Position numbers and translations under genes: made by a program
Notes under the pieces: model-generated
The model's database searches: none
Told to the model about the DNA's origin: nothing
The model's input: the letters and a program-made list of their open reading frames with translations, nothing else
Shown here: positions 9,391 to 18,753 of the stretch, piece after piece
How the letters are laid out: every line of letters begins with the position of its first letter
Numbering within the stretch: position 1 is the stretch's first letter
NCBI RefSeq assembly: GCF_022761015.1
Contig: NZ_JAKWJQ010000003.1
Location: 124,001-188,000, forward strand
Source of the DNA: Humibacter sp. RRB41
Lineage (GTDB): Bacteria > Actinomycetota > Actinomycetes > Actinomycetales > Microbacteriaceae
Direction: 5' to 3'
DNA length: 64,000 nt

Positions 9391-9816
9391 CTATTTGCTG
9401 CCGATGAACGTTCCCGTGCGCCAGGCGGAGACGATCTGCGTGATGTCCTTCGCAAGGGCGTCGTTGTCTCCGCCGCACAGGTAGGTCGTCAGCTTCGTCT
9501 TCGTGCCGTCGGTCAGCGTCAACCGAAGGTGCGTCGCGATGCCGCCGGCGCATCCGCTCGCGGCATGTTCCGTGTCGCCTGGATGCCACCCGTCGTCGTG
9601 CAGCACCCTCTGCAGCACCGTGAGGTCAGCCCGATCGGTCACGTCGTGGGTCGTGTCGTCGAAACCGGGCACGGCCTGAGACTGGCTGTACTCGGCCGCC
9701 TTGAGCGTGCCACTCCACGCCCACGGACGCGACACCACGATGATCGCCGCGATCGCGAAGGCGGCGACCACCACGATTCCTCCGGTCCAGAAGACCACGG
9801 CTCGCGTCCTGTTCAC
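9391..9816 (-). CDS. Secreted or membrane-anchored hypothetical protein
   Basis: A 141-residue protein with one N-terminal membrane helix (about 8-30) and an extracellular domain of about 110 residues. Two cysteines, in SGCAGG and LCGGD, could form a disulfide. I recognise no family. The start GTG 9816 lies 6 nt after a TAGGGT element. It converges on the DUF2269-like gene, with only 12 bases between the two stops. Confidence 0.65.
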   Translation of the reverse strand: MNRTRAVVFWTGGIVVVAAFAIAAIIVVSRPWAWSGTLKAAEYSQSQAVPGFDDTTHDVTDRADLTVLQRVLHDDGWHPGDTEHAASGCAGGIATHLRLTLTDGTKTKLTTYLCGGDNDALAKDITQIVSAWRTGTFIGSK

Positions 9817-9822
9817 ACCGTC

Positions 9823-9828
9823 ACCCTA
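9823..9828 (-). promoter_or_regulatory. -10 element, leaderless type
   Basis: Minus-strand TAGGGT ends 6 nt before GTG 9816. Confidence 0.45.
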
Positions 9829-9876
9829 TGGCCCCGACGGTTCCTGACGGCTCTGCCGCGACGAGCGCCGTCGGGA

Positions 9877-10356
9877 CTACGCGGCGGAACGCAACTCGCG
9901 CAGCACGATCGCTGTGGCGAGCGCGGCGTGCGCGGCCTCCGCGCCCTTGTCCTCCTGTGAGCCGGGCAGTCCCGCCCTGTCGATGCCCTGCTGCTCGTCG
10001 TCCAGCGTGAGCACTCCGAAGCCGACGGGCTTACCCGTGTCGAGGGCGACCCTGGTCAGTCCGTCGGTCGCCGCGGACGACACGTACTCGAAGTGCGGCG
10101 TCCCACCCCTGATGATCACGCCGAGGGCGACCACGGCATCCGCCCCCGCCTCCAGCGCAGCCTTGCTCACCACCGGCAGCTCGAAGCTGCCGGGAACGCG
10201 CACGAGCGACCACGTCGCACCGGATGCCGTCAGCTCGCGCTCGGCCCCCGCGATGAGGCCGTCTGTGATGACGGTGTGCCAGGTGCCGGCGACGACCACC
10301 ACCTTCAGCCCTGTGGCATCCAGCTTCTCGTTCTCCGGTGTGCCGGCTCCGCTCAT
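9877..10356 (-). CDS. ribH: 6,7-dimethyl-8-ribityllumazine synthase
   Basis: Condenses 5-amino-6-ribitylamino-uracil with dihydroxybutanone phosphate to lumazine, the penultimate riboflavin step. The 159-residue length is normal. Visible motifs are [10 protein letters not shown], the loop [18 protein letters not shown] with the catalytic histidine, and the [10 protein letters not shown] strand. ATG 10356 overlaps the ribBA stop by 4 nt (ATGA), so it is translated with ribBA as the last gene of the rib operon. Confidence 0.97.
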   Translation of the reverse strand: MSGAGTPENEKLDATGLKVVVVAGTWHTVITDGLIAGAERELTASGATWSLVRVPGSFELPVVSKAALEAGADAVVALGVIIRGGTPHFEYVSSAATDGLTRVALDTGKPVGFGVLTLDDEQQGIDRAGLPGSQEDKGAEAAHAALATAIVLRELRSAA

Positions 10357-11738
10357 CGGGTCGTGCCTTTCTCGTCGGTGATCTGGTGGTCGGCGCCCGA
10401 GGGGGCGTGCGCCGCAACGTGATGGGCGATCAGCTCGTCGTCGGAGCTGGCCGCGGCATCCTGCTCGAAATCGTCGTCGAGCTCTGGAAGTTCGGAGTCC
10501 GCGACGGGGAACAGGTGGCCGAGCCGGTCGCGCTTGGTCGCCAGGTAGCGCTCGTTGAGCGCGCCGAGCCCCACGATGAGCGGCACGCGCTCCTCGACAG
10601 TGACGCCGCGCTCGGTGAGCTGCCTCACCTTGTCGGGATTGTTGGTGAGCAGCCGCACGGAGTGGATGCCGAGGTCGGCGAGAATCGCGGATGCCGCCCC
10701 GTAGTCCCGCGCATCGATCGGCAGCCCAAGAGCGAGGTTGGCGTCGAGGGTGTCGAGTCCCTCCTCTTGCAGCCGGTAGGCGCGCAGCTTGTTGATCAGG
10801 CCGATGCCCCTGCCCTCGTGGCCGCGCAGGTAGATGACGACGCCTCCGTCGCGCTGGATCGTGTCGAGTGCGGCATCCAGCTGAGGACCGCACTCGCATT
10901 TCAGCGACCCGAACGCTTCACCGGTCAGGCACTCGGAGTGCACGCGAACGAGCGCCCCTGACGCTTGCGGGTCGCCGGCGATGATCGCGACGTGGTCCGC
11001 GCCCGTCGTGCGGTCGCGGTAGGCGCGCATGCGGAACGGTCCGTGCGTGGTCGGCACGGTCGTCTCGACCTCGAAGATGACGCGCGACGACTCGGGAATC
11101 GGCGCCACCGGGTCGAGCGAGGCGTCCCAGTGGAACTCCTGCAGATAGGCGATCAGAGCCTCGATCGTGATCACCGGAACACCCTCGTGCTCGCCGAACT
11201 CGATGAGCTCCGGCAGCCGCATCATCTCGCCGTCGTCCGAGACCACCTCGGAGATCGCGCCGACCGGCGTCATCCCTGCCAGCTTGAGCAGGTCGACCGC
11301 GGCCTCGGTGTGGCCATCGCGCTCGCGCACACCGCCGTCGACAGCGCGCAACGGAACGATGTGGCCCGGCCGGTGCAGACTGCGTGGCGTGGAAGACGGG
11401 TCGGCGAGCACGCGCAGCGTGTGGGCGCGGTCGGACGCGCTGATGCCGGTGGAGAGTCGATCGGCGGCATCCACGGTGATCGTGTAGTTGGTGCCGCGCG
11501 AGTCCTCGTTGTCGACAACCATGACGGGCAGCTCGAGCTTGTCGGCCAGTTCGTTCGGCATCGGTGCGCAGATGAAGCCCGACGTGTGGCGGATCGTCCA
11601 GGCGATCCACTCCTGCGACGCGGTCTCGGCGGCGAGGATGACGTCGCCCTCGTTCTCGCGGCTCTCGTTGTCGGCGACGAGCACCGGGCGACCGGCGCGC
11701 AACGACTCGAGCGCTTCGGGGATGGTTGCCAGCGTCAT
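10353..11738 (-). CDS. ribBA: Bifunctional 3,4-dihydroxy-2-butanone-4-phosphate synthase / GTP cyclohydrolase II
   Basis: A 461-residue fusion supplying both precursors of riboflavin. The N-terminal half (about 1-200) is DHBP synthase, with the acidic motif [10 protein letters not shown] and the HTEAAVDL segment. The C-terminal half is GTP cyclohydrolase II, with the zinc cysteines in [16 protein letters not shown] and the HEGRGIGL loop. A tail of about 45 acidic residues extends past the usual end. GAGGAG precedes ATG 11738, which overlaps the ribE stop; the stop overlaps ribH. Confidence 0.97.
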   Translation of the reverse strand: MTLATIPEALESLRAGRPVLVADNESRENEGDVILAAETASQEWIAWTIRHTSGFICAPMPNELADKLELPVMVVDNEDSRGTNYTITVDAADRLSTGISASDRAHTLRVLADPSSTPRSLHRPGHIVPLRAVDGGVRERDGHTEAAVDLLKLAGMTPVGAISEVVSDDGEMMRLPELIEFGEHEGVPVITIEALIAYLQEFHWDASLDPVAPIPESSRVIFEVETTVPTTHGPFRMRAYRDRTTGADHVAIIAGDPQASGALVRVHSECLTGEAFGSLKCECGPQLDAALDTIQRDGGVVIYLRGHEGRGIGLINKLRAYRLQEEGLDTLDANLALGLPIDARDYGAASAILADLGIHSVRLLTNNPDKVRQLTERGVTVEERVPLIVGLGALNERYLATKRDRLGHLFPVADSELPELDDDFEQDAAASSDDELIAHHVAAHAPSGADHQITDEKGTTR

Positions 11739-12391
11739 GCGTTGCTCCTCACGTCGGAGAGTTCATCGTGCTCGGTGCGCACTGTTCCCGAAATGGCGAG
11801 CATCCGCTCGACGTGGCGGGCCAGGATGTCCGTCTCGATGTTCACGAGATCGCCGACGGCGCGCTCGCCCAGCGTGGTGGCCGCGAGTGTCTCGGGAATG
11901 AGGGAGACCTCGAACCACTGTGCTGAGGCATCCGCGTCGCTCACCGCCGAGACCGTCAGCGAGACCCCGTCGACCGCGATGGACCCCTTGCGCACGACGA
12001 GCGCGGCGAGCTCAACGGGCAGGCTGAACCGAAGCACGCGCCATGCCTCGCCCGGCGTGACCGAGAGCACCGTGGCCGTGCCGTCGATGTGTCCCTGCAC
12101 GATGTGGCCGCCGAGGCGGTCGCCCACCAGCGCCGCGCGTTCGAGGTTCACGCGAGTGCCGACGGTTGCAGCATCGAGCGTGCTCACCACGAGCGTCTCG
12201 GCCATCACGTCGGCCGTGAACCAGTCTTCGCCCTGATCGACGACGGTGAGACAGACGCCGCTGACCGAGATGGAGTCGCCATGTTTCGCGCCGTCGACGG
12301 CGAGCGGTCCCCGCACGGTGATCCGCGCCGCGTCTGCTGTGCTGTCGACGGCGATGATCTCGCCGAGTTCTTCGATGATTCCGGTGAACAT
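11735..12391 (-). CDS. ribE: Riboflavin synthase, alpha subunit
   Basis: Dismutates two lumazines to riboflavin plus the pyrimidine precursor. The 218-residue protein shows the two tandem lumazine-binding beta-barrels: MFTGIIEELG with SVSGVCLTV in the first, GSIAVDGVSLTV in the second. ATG 12391 has AAGGAG upstream; longer in-frame starts read back into ribD and lack similarity. It sits one base after the ribD stop and is coupled to ribBA. Confidence 0.96.
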   Translation of the reverse strand: MFTGIIEELGEIIAVDSTADAARITVRGPLAVDGAKHGDSISVSGVCLTVVDQGEDWFTADVMAETLVVSTLDAATVGTRVNLERAALVGDRLGGHIVQGHIDGTATVLSVTPGEAWRVLRFSLPVELAALVVRKGSIAVDGVSLTVSAVSDADASAQWFEVSLIPETLAATTLGERAVGDLVNIETDILARHVERMLAISGTVRTEHDELSDVRSNA

Positions 12392-12392
12392 G

Positions 12393-13514
12393 TCACGCTC
12401 CTTGCCGGATGGATGCTGTGCTGGATGCCTCGGCTCGCGCCGTCTCGATGAGCGAGGCGTCATCGAGGGTGGCCGGGGACGGAGTGCGCGCAACGACGAG
12501 CACGTCGTTGCCGAGCCGCTCGACCCGGTCGAGGTCGAGGGCGAGCTGGTCGGTGATGGTGTCGACGCCGATGTCGGTCAGCGCCGTGTGCGGGCCGCCG
12601 AGCAGTGTCGGCGCGAGGTAGACGTGCAGCTCGTCGACCAGTCCGGCGCGCACGAACGCACTCGCCAGAGTCGGACCGGCCTCCACATAGGCGGTGCGGA
12701 TGCCGAGCTCGCGCAGTTCGACGAGCGCCGCGCTCAGATCGTGGCCGGGGAAGAAGATCGGGGGGTGCGGATGCCTGCGCACGGCGGCATCCTGCGGCAC
12801 TGCCCGGTCGCCGAGAACGACGGGAACGGGCTGATCGGCCATCAGCTCGCCGGCGTCGCCGCGCGCCGTGAGACTCGGGTCGTCCGCGAGCACTGTGCCG
12901 GTGCCCACCACGATCGCGTCGGATGCCGCCCGCTGCTCGTGCACGTGCTGTCTGGCCGCCGTGCCGGTGATCCATCTGCTTGTGCCGTCGCCTGCCGCGG
13001 TGCGTCCGTCGAGACTGCTCGCCCACTTGAGGGTGACGTACGGGCGGCCGAGGCGCGCGGCGGTGAGCCAGTCCTGCAGAAAGCGGGTTGCGGCATCCGC
13101 TTCGACGCCATCGATCACGTCGACGCCGGCTTCGCGCAGCCGCTGCGCTCCGCCACGTGAGGCGTGGCCCGGGTCGTCGACCGCGTACACGACGCGGGAG
13201 ATGCCGGCATCGATGAGGGCCACGCTGCACGGACCGGTGCGGCCGGTGTGGTTGCAGGGTTCGAGGGAGACGACGGCCGTCGCACCCGCGGCCTCGCCCG
13301 GTGCGAGTTTGGAGAGGGCGTCGACTTCGGCGTGGGCGGTTCCGGCTCCGCGGTGCCAGCCCTCGGCGAGGACATCGCCGGCCGGGGAGAGGATGACGCA
13401 GCCCACGCGGGGGTTCACACCGCGGTCGGGACCGAGCGCGGCGAGCTGCAGCGCGCGGCGCATGGTCGGCCCATACGTCGTCGACACGCTCAGTGCGTCG
13501 CCTGTGTCGGTCAT
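12393..13514 (-). CDS. ribD: Bifunctional diaminohydroxyphosphoribosylaminopyrimidine deaminase / 5-amino-6-(5-phosphoribosylamino)uracil reductase
   Basis: A 373-residue enzyme that deaminates and then reduces the pyrimidine intermediate. The deaminase domain holds the zinc motifs HAE (GTAHAEVDAL) and PCxxxGRTGPC; the reductase domain follows from about residue 150 (YVTLKWASSLDGRTA). ATG 13514 is chosen because the frame upstream runs into the FMN riboswitch. It is the first gene of the ribD-ribE-ribBA-ribH operon and the one directly controlled by the aptamer. Confidence 0.96.
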   Translation of the reverse strand: MTDTGDALSVSTTYGPTMRRALQLAALGPDRGVNPRVGCVILSPAGDVLAEGWHRGAGTAHAEVDALSKLAPGEAAGATAVVSLEPCNHTGRTGPCSVALIDAGISRVVYAVDDPGHASRGGAQRLREAGVDVIDGVEADAATRFLQDWLTAARLGRPYVTLKWASSLDGRTAAGDGTSRWITGTAARQHVHEQRAASDAIVVGTGTVLADDPSLTARGDAGELMADQPVPVVLGDRAVPQDAAVRRHPHPPIFFPGHDLSAALVELRELGIRTAYVEAGPTLASAFVRAGLVDELHVYLAPTLLGGPHTALTDIGVDTITDQLALDLDRVERLGNDVLVVARTPSPATLDDASLIETARAEASSTASIRQGA

Positions 13515-13594
13515 CCCGGTCTTTTCGTCGATCCAGAACCTGCCGACCTGTTGGCCGGCGGGGCGGACCCCGGGGTTGTCGAACGCTGCCGACT

Positions 13595-13618
13595 GTACGG
13601 ATGCTTGCGCAACCGTAC
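13595..13618 (-). promoter_or_regulatory. Hairpin in the riboswitch expression platform
   Basis: GTACGG (13595-13600) and CCGTAC (13613-13618) pair around a loop that itself contains TTGCGCAA. It lies between the aptamer and ribD and has no U tract, so it may act through translation or Rho rather than as an intrinsic terminator. Confidence 0.45.
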
Positions 13619-13620
13619 GT

Positions 13621-13791
13621 GTGCTGCCTCCCATCCGGACTCTGCCACGAACAGCCTTCGCTGACGTGCCATCACCGTCGGTGCCGGAATTCCACCGGCT
13701 CAACCTCGACACGTCTCGACCTCTCGGTCTTCTCGTGTCTCAGTTCGCGGACTATCACCGCCGGTTCGGACTTTCACCGACCCCGGAGCAC
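13621..13791 (-). ncRNA. FMN riboswitch (RFN element)
   Basis: On the minus strand the conserved RFN segments appear in order: CTCCGGGGTCGGTGAAAGTC, ACCGGCGGTGATAGTCC, GAGCCGGTGGAATTCCGGC, CGACGGTGA and AGTCCGGATGGGAGGCAGCA. The closing P1 stem pairs AGCAC (plus 13787-13791) with GTGCT (13621-13625). FMN binding would switch off the rib operon. Confidence is high because nearly every conserved block is present. Confidence 0.95.
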
Positions 13792-13798
13792 TAGGTAC

Positions 13799-13804
13799 AC
13801 CCTA
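13799..13804 (-). promoter_or_regulatory. -10 element of the rib operon
   Basis: Minus-strand TAGGGT ends 7 nt before the first base of the riboswitch P1 stem, so transcription would begin at the aptamer. Confidence 0.5.
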
Positions 13805-13890
13805 CAGAAACGCGCACGGAGGCGTCGTATTCCCGCGTCACACGCGGTCGTCCTAGACCATCCTCCGAACGAGTGTGCTCGCGGCGCGGG

Positions 13891-14622
13891 CTACGCGAGC
13901 AGGGCGGGCAGCTCGGCGAGGCCCGTGATGCGGATGACGCCGAGATCGGCGGCCGCCGACCGCTCCTCCTCGGACACCATGGCGTCGTACCGGTCGATCC
14001 AGACGCCGGTGAGGCCGGCGCGAGCCGCACCGACGGCATCCGTTCCGAGTCGGTCGCCGATGTATGCGGCCTCGTGCGGTTTCACGCCGAGGCGTTCGCA
14101 CGCGAGCTCGAAGATGCGGGCGTCGGGCTTCGTCACGCCGACGTCGCCTGAGGCGACGATCGTCTCGAACCGGTCGCGGATTCCCATGGCGTCGATCTTG
14201 CGCAATTGAAAGGCGAGCTCTCCGTTGGTGATGATGCCGAAGTGCACACCGGGGATGATCTGCGCGAGCTCGTCGAGGCAGGGGAAGGCATCCTCGTGCA
14301 GCCGCCAGTGCTCGATGTAGCGCTCGAAGTATGCCGTCCACCACGAGGCGGCATCGTCGGGTTGCAGGGAGACGCCGTGCCGTGCCGCGTAGTCGCGCGC
14401 TCGGTGCCAGCGCTGCTTGTCGAAATCGACCTCGCCGGCGAGGTAGCGGTGGTAGTGGTGCTCCTCGAGCGCATGCCACGCGGATGCCTCGGCTGCGGCA
14501 TCCGTCACGTCGTACGGGCGCCCGAGCGAACGCGCGTGAGCCACGATCCCGTCGGCCGCGGCGCCTCGATGCGCGAACAGGGTGTCGTCGAGGTCGAAGA
14601 GCACCGCACGGATGCCCGTCAC
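13891..14622 (-). CDS. HAD-superfamily hydrolase
   Basis: A 243-residue phosphatase-type protein with the HAD motifs in order: I, FDLDDTLF (nucleophile Asp); II, IITNGE; III, the lysine in VTKPDARIF; IV, YIGDRLGTDA. The helical cap lies between motifs I and II. The set matches class-I HAD phosphatases of the YjjG/pyrimidine-nucleotidase kind, but the substrate cannot be assigned. GTG 14622 overlaps the stop of the acetyltransferase gene by 4 nt, and it ends the trpS operon. Confidence 0.85.
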   Translation of the reverse strand: MTGIRAVLFDLDDTLFAHRGAAADGIVAHARSLGRPYDVTDAAAEASAWHALEEHHYHRYLAGEVDFDKQRWHRARDYAARHGVSLQPDDAASWWTAYFERYIEHWRLHEDAFPCLDELAQIIPGVHFGIITNGELAFQLRKIDAMGIRDRFETIVASGDVGVTKPDARIFELACERLGVKPHEAAYIGDRLGTDAVGAARAGLTGVWIDRYDAMVSEEERSAAADLGVIRITGLAELPALLA

Positions 14623-15209
14623 CGCGTCACCCCGAGCAGCTCGGCCGGCCACGTGGCCGCGGCCTTTGCGGCGTCTGCACCGCGTCGCAGTTCGCCGTGC
14701 CAGGCAGGCGGATGCCCGCCGTCGCGCATCGCAAGGCGCGCCGGCGCCTCGCCGCTGTAGGCGAACCCCGATGCGGCGGCGACATGGACCGAGGCATGAT
14801 TGCCGGCCACGCACTCCCACAGCACGGTGTCGACGGGAAGCGTGTCGAACGCCCACTCGACGGCACGCCGCACGGCCTCGACCATGTAGCCGTTGCCCCT
14901 GTGCGGTGCGCCCAGCCAGTAGCCCACGTCGAGCGTGCGCGGTTCTGGCTGCACGCGCATGCCCACGACACCGATCAGGGGAGAGCCGGGCGCCTCGCGA
15001 AGCGCCCAGGTGAACTCGCGCTCGTCGCGCCATCCGTTCGGAACCAGCAACTCGAGGAAGAACACCGCGTCATTGGCGGTGTACGGCCACGGCAGCGTCA
15101 TGTAGTCGATGAAGAGCGGGTCCTGGCAGTACTCGTACACCCGCGGACGATCGACGGGAACGGGCGTGCTGAGCGTCAGTCGCTCGGTGCGGAGGATGAC
15201 CGGTTCCAC
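14619..15209 (-). CDS. GNAT-family N-acetyltransferase, RimJ/RimL type
   Basis: A 196-residue GNAT protein. It opens with ILRTERLTL, the typical RimJ/RimL strand, and has the acetyl-CoA loop GAPHRGNGYMVEAV near residue 100 and WECVAGNHASVHVAAASGF near 140. The substrate (protein N-terminus or small amine) is unknown. GTG 15209 lies 10 nt after the trpS stop; longer forms read antisense-like through trpS. Operon order is trpS-GNAT-HAD. Confidence 0.85.
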   Translation of the reverse strand: MEPVILRTERLTLSTPVPVDRPRVYEYCQDPLFIDYMTLPWPYTANDAVFFLELLVPNGWRDEREFTWALREAPGSPLIGVVGMRVQPEPRTLDVGYWLGAPHRGNGYMVEAVRRAVEWAFDTLPVDTVLWECVAGNHASVHVAAASGFAYSGEAPARLAMRDGGHPPAWHGELRRGADAAKAAATWPAELLGVTR

Positions 15210-15219
15210 GCCACGCCGC

Positions 15220-16356
<1,137 letters not shown>

Positions 16357-17193
16357 TCAGAGCGTGTAGTCGACGACGACCGGGGTGTGGTCGGAGAAGC
16401 GCTCATCGTACGTTGCAGCCTTGTCGACGGTGTAGTCGGCGACCTTGGCCGCGAGCTTCGGCGTGGCGAGCTGGTAGTCGATGCGCCAACCCATGTCGTT
16501 GTCGAACGCCTGGCCGCGCCAGGTCCACCAGGTGTACGGGCCGTCGACCTCCCCGGCACTGCGGCGTCCGAGGTCGACCCATCCGTAGCCTGCACCGGCG
16601 TTGTAGTGCTCGTCGCCTTCGGCGCCCATCAACCGGTCGAGGTACGCGCGTTCCTCCGGCAGGAACCCAGCGCGCTTGACGTTGCCCTTCCAGTTCTTGA
16701 TGTCGAGGGTGCGGTGCCCGATGTTGAGGTCGCCCATCACCACCGCGAGCTGGTCGTGTTCGGCGAGGGCCTTCATGCGGGCATCCATCGCATCGAGGAA
16801 GCGGTACTTGTACACCTGCTTCTCCGTGCCCGCCTCGCCGGACGGCACGTAGGCGCTCACCACGGTGACGATGGATCCGTCGACCTCGTAGTCGGCCTCG
16901 AGCCAGCGGCCGGCGGTGTCGAACTCCTCTTCACCGAGCTCGACGCGGTGAATGGATGCCTTGCCGCGGCTCGCCAGAGCGACTCCGGCCCGGCCCTTGG
17001 CCGTCGCCGCGTCGTGCAGCACGTCCCACTCCTCGCCGAGCAGCCCGGTGAGATCGTCGGTGGAGGCCCGCACCTCCTGGATCGCCAGGATGTCGACCCC
17101 GCGCCCGTCAAGCCAGTTCGCCATGCCGCGGCGATAGGCCGCGCGGATGCCGTTGACGTTGACGGTCGCGATACGCAGGGGGCGAGAAGGCAT
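16357..17193 (-). CDS. xthA: Exodeoxyribonuclease III / AP endonuclease
   Basis: A 278-residue DNA repair nuclease of the Exo-Endo-Phos fold. Key segments: TVNVNGIRAA with the first metal ligand Asn, AIQEVRA (metal Glu), YVPSG, VMGDLNIGH (Asp/Asn pair), WWTWRG, RIDYQLAT, and the catalytic histidine in FSDHTPVVVD. ATG 17193 begins MPSRPLRIATVNV and lies 7 nt after TAAACT; the longer frame upstream reads into the neighbouring gene. Confidence 0.95.
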   Translation of the reverse strand: MPSRPLRIATVNVNGIRAAYRRGMANWLDGRGVDILAIQEVRASTDDLTGLLGEEWDVLHDAATAKGRAGVALASRGKASIHRVELGEEEFDTAGRWLEADYEVDGSIVTVVSAYVPSGEAGTEKQVYKYRFLDAMDARMKALAEHDQLAVVMGDLNIGHRTLDIKNWKGNVKRAGFLPEERAYLDRLMGAEGDEHYNAGAGYGWVDLGRRSAGEVDGPYTWWTWRGQAFDNDMGWRIDYQLATPKLAAKVADYTVDKAATYDERFSDHTPVVVDYTL

Positions 17194-17200
17194 GCGCCCG

Positions 17201-17206
17201 AGTTTA
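17201..17206 (-). promoter_or_regulatory. -10 element, leaderless type
   Basis: Minus-strand TAAACT ends 7 nt before ATG 17193 of xthA and overlaps the end region of the BrkB-type gene. Confidence 0.4.
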
Positions 17207-18604
17207 GTCGGCGCCCCCGACGCTCCCGCGGCGACGACGACCGACCGGCGCCTGCGCGCCGGTGCCCGGATCGTACGGTCCGGAGTCAGCCCACCAACTG
17301 CGCTTCCTCGGGGGCCTCGGAGCCGGTTCGTTCTCGATCTTGTGCAGAGCTTCGCGGGCATCCCGCACCCGGCGGTTCGCGAACCACTTGGAGAGTCCGC
17401 GGAGCGCCGCGGCTTTGGCCTCTTCCTGCTGCAGTTGCGTCTGGGCGAGGAGCAGGCGCGCCTGGCGTTCGGCCACCGCTCGCTCGTAGGCGAGCTGCTC
17501 CGGGGTGAGTCTGCGGGGCTCGAGGCCGCGGTCGAACATGCCGACGGCGATCCACGCCGCGGCCAGCAGGATGATGCGGCAGATGAAGTTGAACCAGAGC
17601 AGCAGGCCGACGAAGACGGCGAACGTCGCCAGCAGCGGGTTCTTGCCGACGCCGCCGATGATGAGGCTGCTGACGACGCTCAGGGCGCTCAGCGCAACGG
17701 CGCCGAGAAGCGGTCCCACCACGAGCGAGCGCCATGGAATGAGGACTCGCGAGAGCACGCGGTACATCGCGGCGAGCGTGAAGAAGTTCAGTGCGATCGA
17801 AACGGTGAAACCGATGACGCGGTAGAGGAAGTCGCTCCAGAACGAACCCGATGAGATGCCGAACAGGCCGAGGAACGATGTGAGCGCCTCGGTTGTCACC
17901 ACCGATACCGTCGCCGACACGATCAGCACGATCCCGAACACGATCGCGAGTCCGAAGTCCGTGATTTTCTGCAGCACGTAATTGCGGGTGTCTCGGTCGA
18001 GGTCGAACATGGCGCGCACCGCTTGGCGCGTGTAGTACAGCCACGCCACGGTGGTCCACAGCAAACCGACCAGGGCGATCGCGCTCGTCCAGCCGAACGT
18101 GGTGCTGAGGCTGTCCAACGCATCCAGGCTGATGACTCCGTCCTGGGTGGAGGTCTGGATGAGCCCAGGAACGGCATCGTTGATGATGTCCACCAGCGCG
18201 TTCATCAGGCTCGGATTGCTGGTCAGCCAGATGCCGGCCACCGAGAATCCCACCCAGAGCGCGGCGAAGATCGCGAACAGCGACTGGTAGGACATGCCGG
18301 CCGTGCGCAGGTTGCCGTCGTTGTATGAAAATTGGATCCACACCCGATACGGCTTGAGTGCCTTCACCCACTGCCACCAGCCGTTCACCCTGCTGACCGG
18401 TCCGCGCAGCCTGTCCCTCAGCGGATCCGCGATCTCCTCGATGCGTTCCGTGAGCTGCTCGCGTTCTCGGGCGGCCTCGGCCTTCAGCAGCTCGACCCGA
18501 TGCTGCTCCTGCGCACCGATGACGGATGCCTGTTCCCCCGTGGCCGCGTCGTCCGCGCGCACCTCGGGCGGGGCATCCGTCGACTTCGCGTTCCGCCGGG
18601 CCAC
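17204..18604 (-). CDS. YihY/BrkB-family inner membrane protein
   Basis: A 466-residue protein with a hydrophilic, charged N-terminus (about 1-75), a membrane core of six or so helices (about 95-370) and a long basic, arginine-rich C-terminal tail. Family marks are SYNDGNLRTAGMSYQSLFAIFA split across the first helix and the TRQAVRAMFDLDRDTRNY loop. BrkB/YihY proteins have no settled function; the old label ribonuclease BN is wrong. The start is GTG 18604, 6 nt after TAGGCT. It is divergent from ptsI. Confidence 0.85.
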   Translation of the reverse strand: MARRNAKSTDAPPEVRADDAATGEQASVIGAQEQHRVELLKAEAAREREQLTERIEEIADPLRDRLRGPVSRVNGWWQWVKALKPYRVWIQFSYNDGNLRTAGMSYQSLFAIFAALWVGFSVAGIWLTSNPSLMNALVDIINDAVPGLIQTSTQDGVISLDALDSLSTTFGWTSAIALVGLLWTTVAWLYYTRQAVRAMFDLDRDTRNYVLQKITDFGLAIVFGIVLIVSATVSVVTTEALTSFLGLFGISSGSFWSDFLYRVIGFTVSIALNFFTLAAMYRVLSRVLIPWRSLVVGPLLGAVALSALSVVSSLIIGGVGKNPLLATFAVFVGLLLWFNFICRIILLAAAWIAVGMFDRGLEPRRLTPEQLAYERAVAERQARLLLAQTQLQQEEAKAAALRGLSKWFANRRVRDAREALHKIENEPAPRPPRKRSWWADSGPYDPGTGAQAPVGRRRRGSVGGAD

Positions 18605-18610
18605 GGCTTC

Positions 18611-18616
18611 AGCCTA
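18611..18616 (-). promoter_or_regulatory. -10 element, leaderless type
   Basis: Minus-strand TAGGCT ends 6 nt before GTG 18604. Confidence 0.5.
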
Positions 18617-18620
18617 GGGG

Positions 18621-18670
18621 CGATTGAGGGTTGCCTGAGCGAGCTCGCTCGCTCAGGCAACCCGATTGAG
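18621..18670. repeat. 34-bp palindromic unit flanked by 8-bp direct repeats
   Basis: The palindrome at 18629-18662 has 15-bp perfect arms starting GGTTGCCTGAGCGAG around CTCG. CGATTGAG occurs directly on both sides (18621-18628 and 18663-18670), as a target-site duplication would. It sits between divergent promoters, an unlikely place for a terminator. Confidence 0.75.
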
Positions 18671-18740
18671 TCCTTGAGCGGCGTAACCGCGATAGAGGCG
18701 TTCGCACCGCTTCGTTTGCGAACGCATGCGTCGAGCGGCA

Positions 18741-18746
18741 TAGGCT
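18741..18746 (+). promoter_or_regulatory. -10 element, leaderless type
   Basis: TAGGCT ends 7 nt before GTG 18754 of ptsI. Confidence 0.5.
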
Positions 18747-18753
18747 GGATGCC

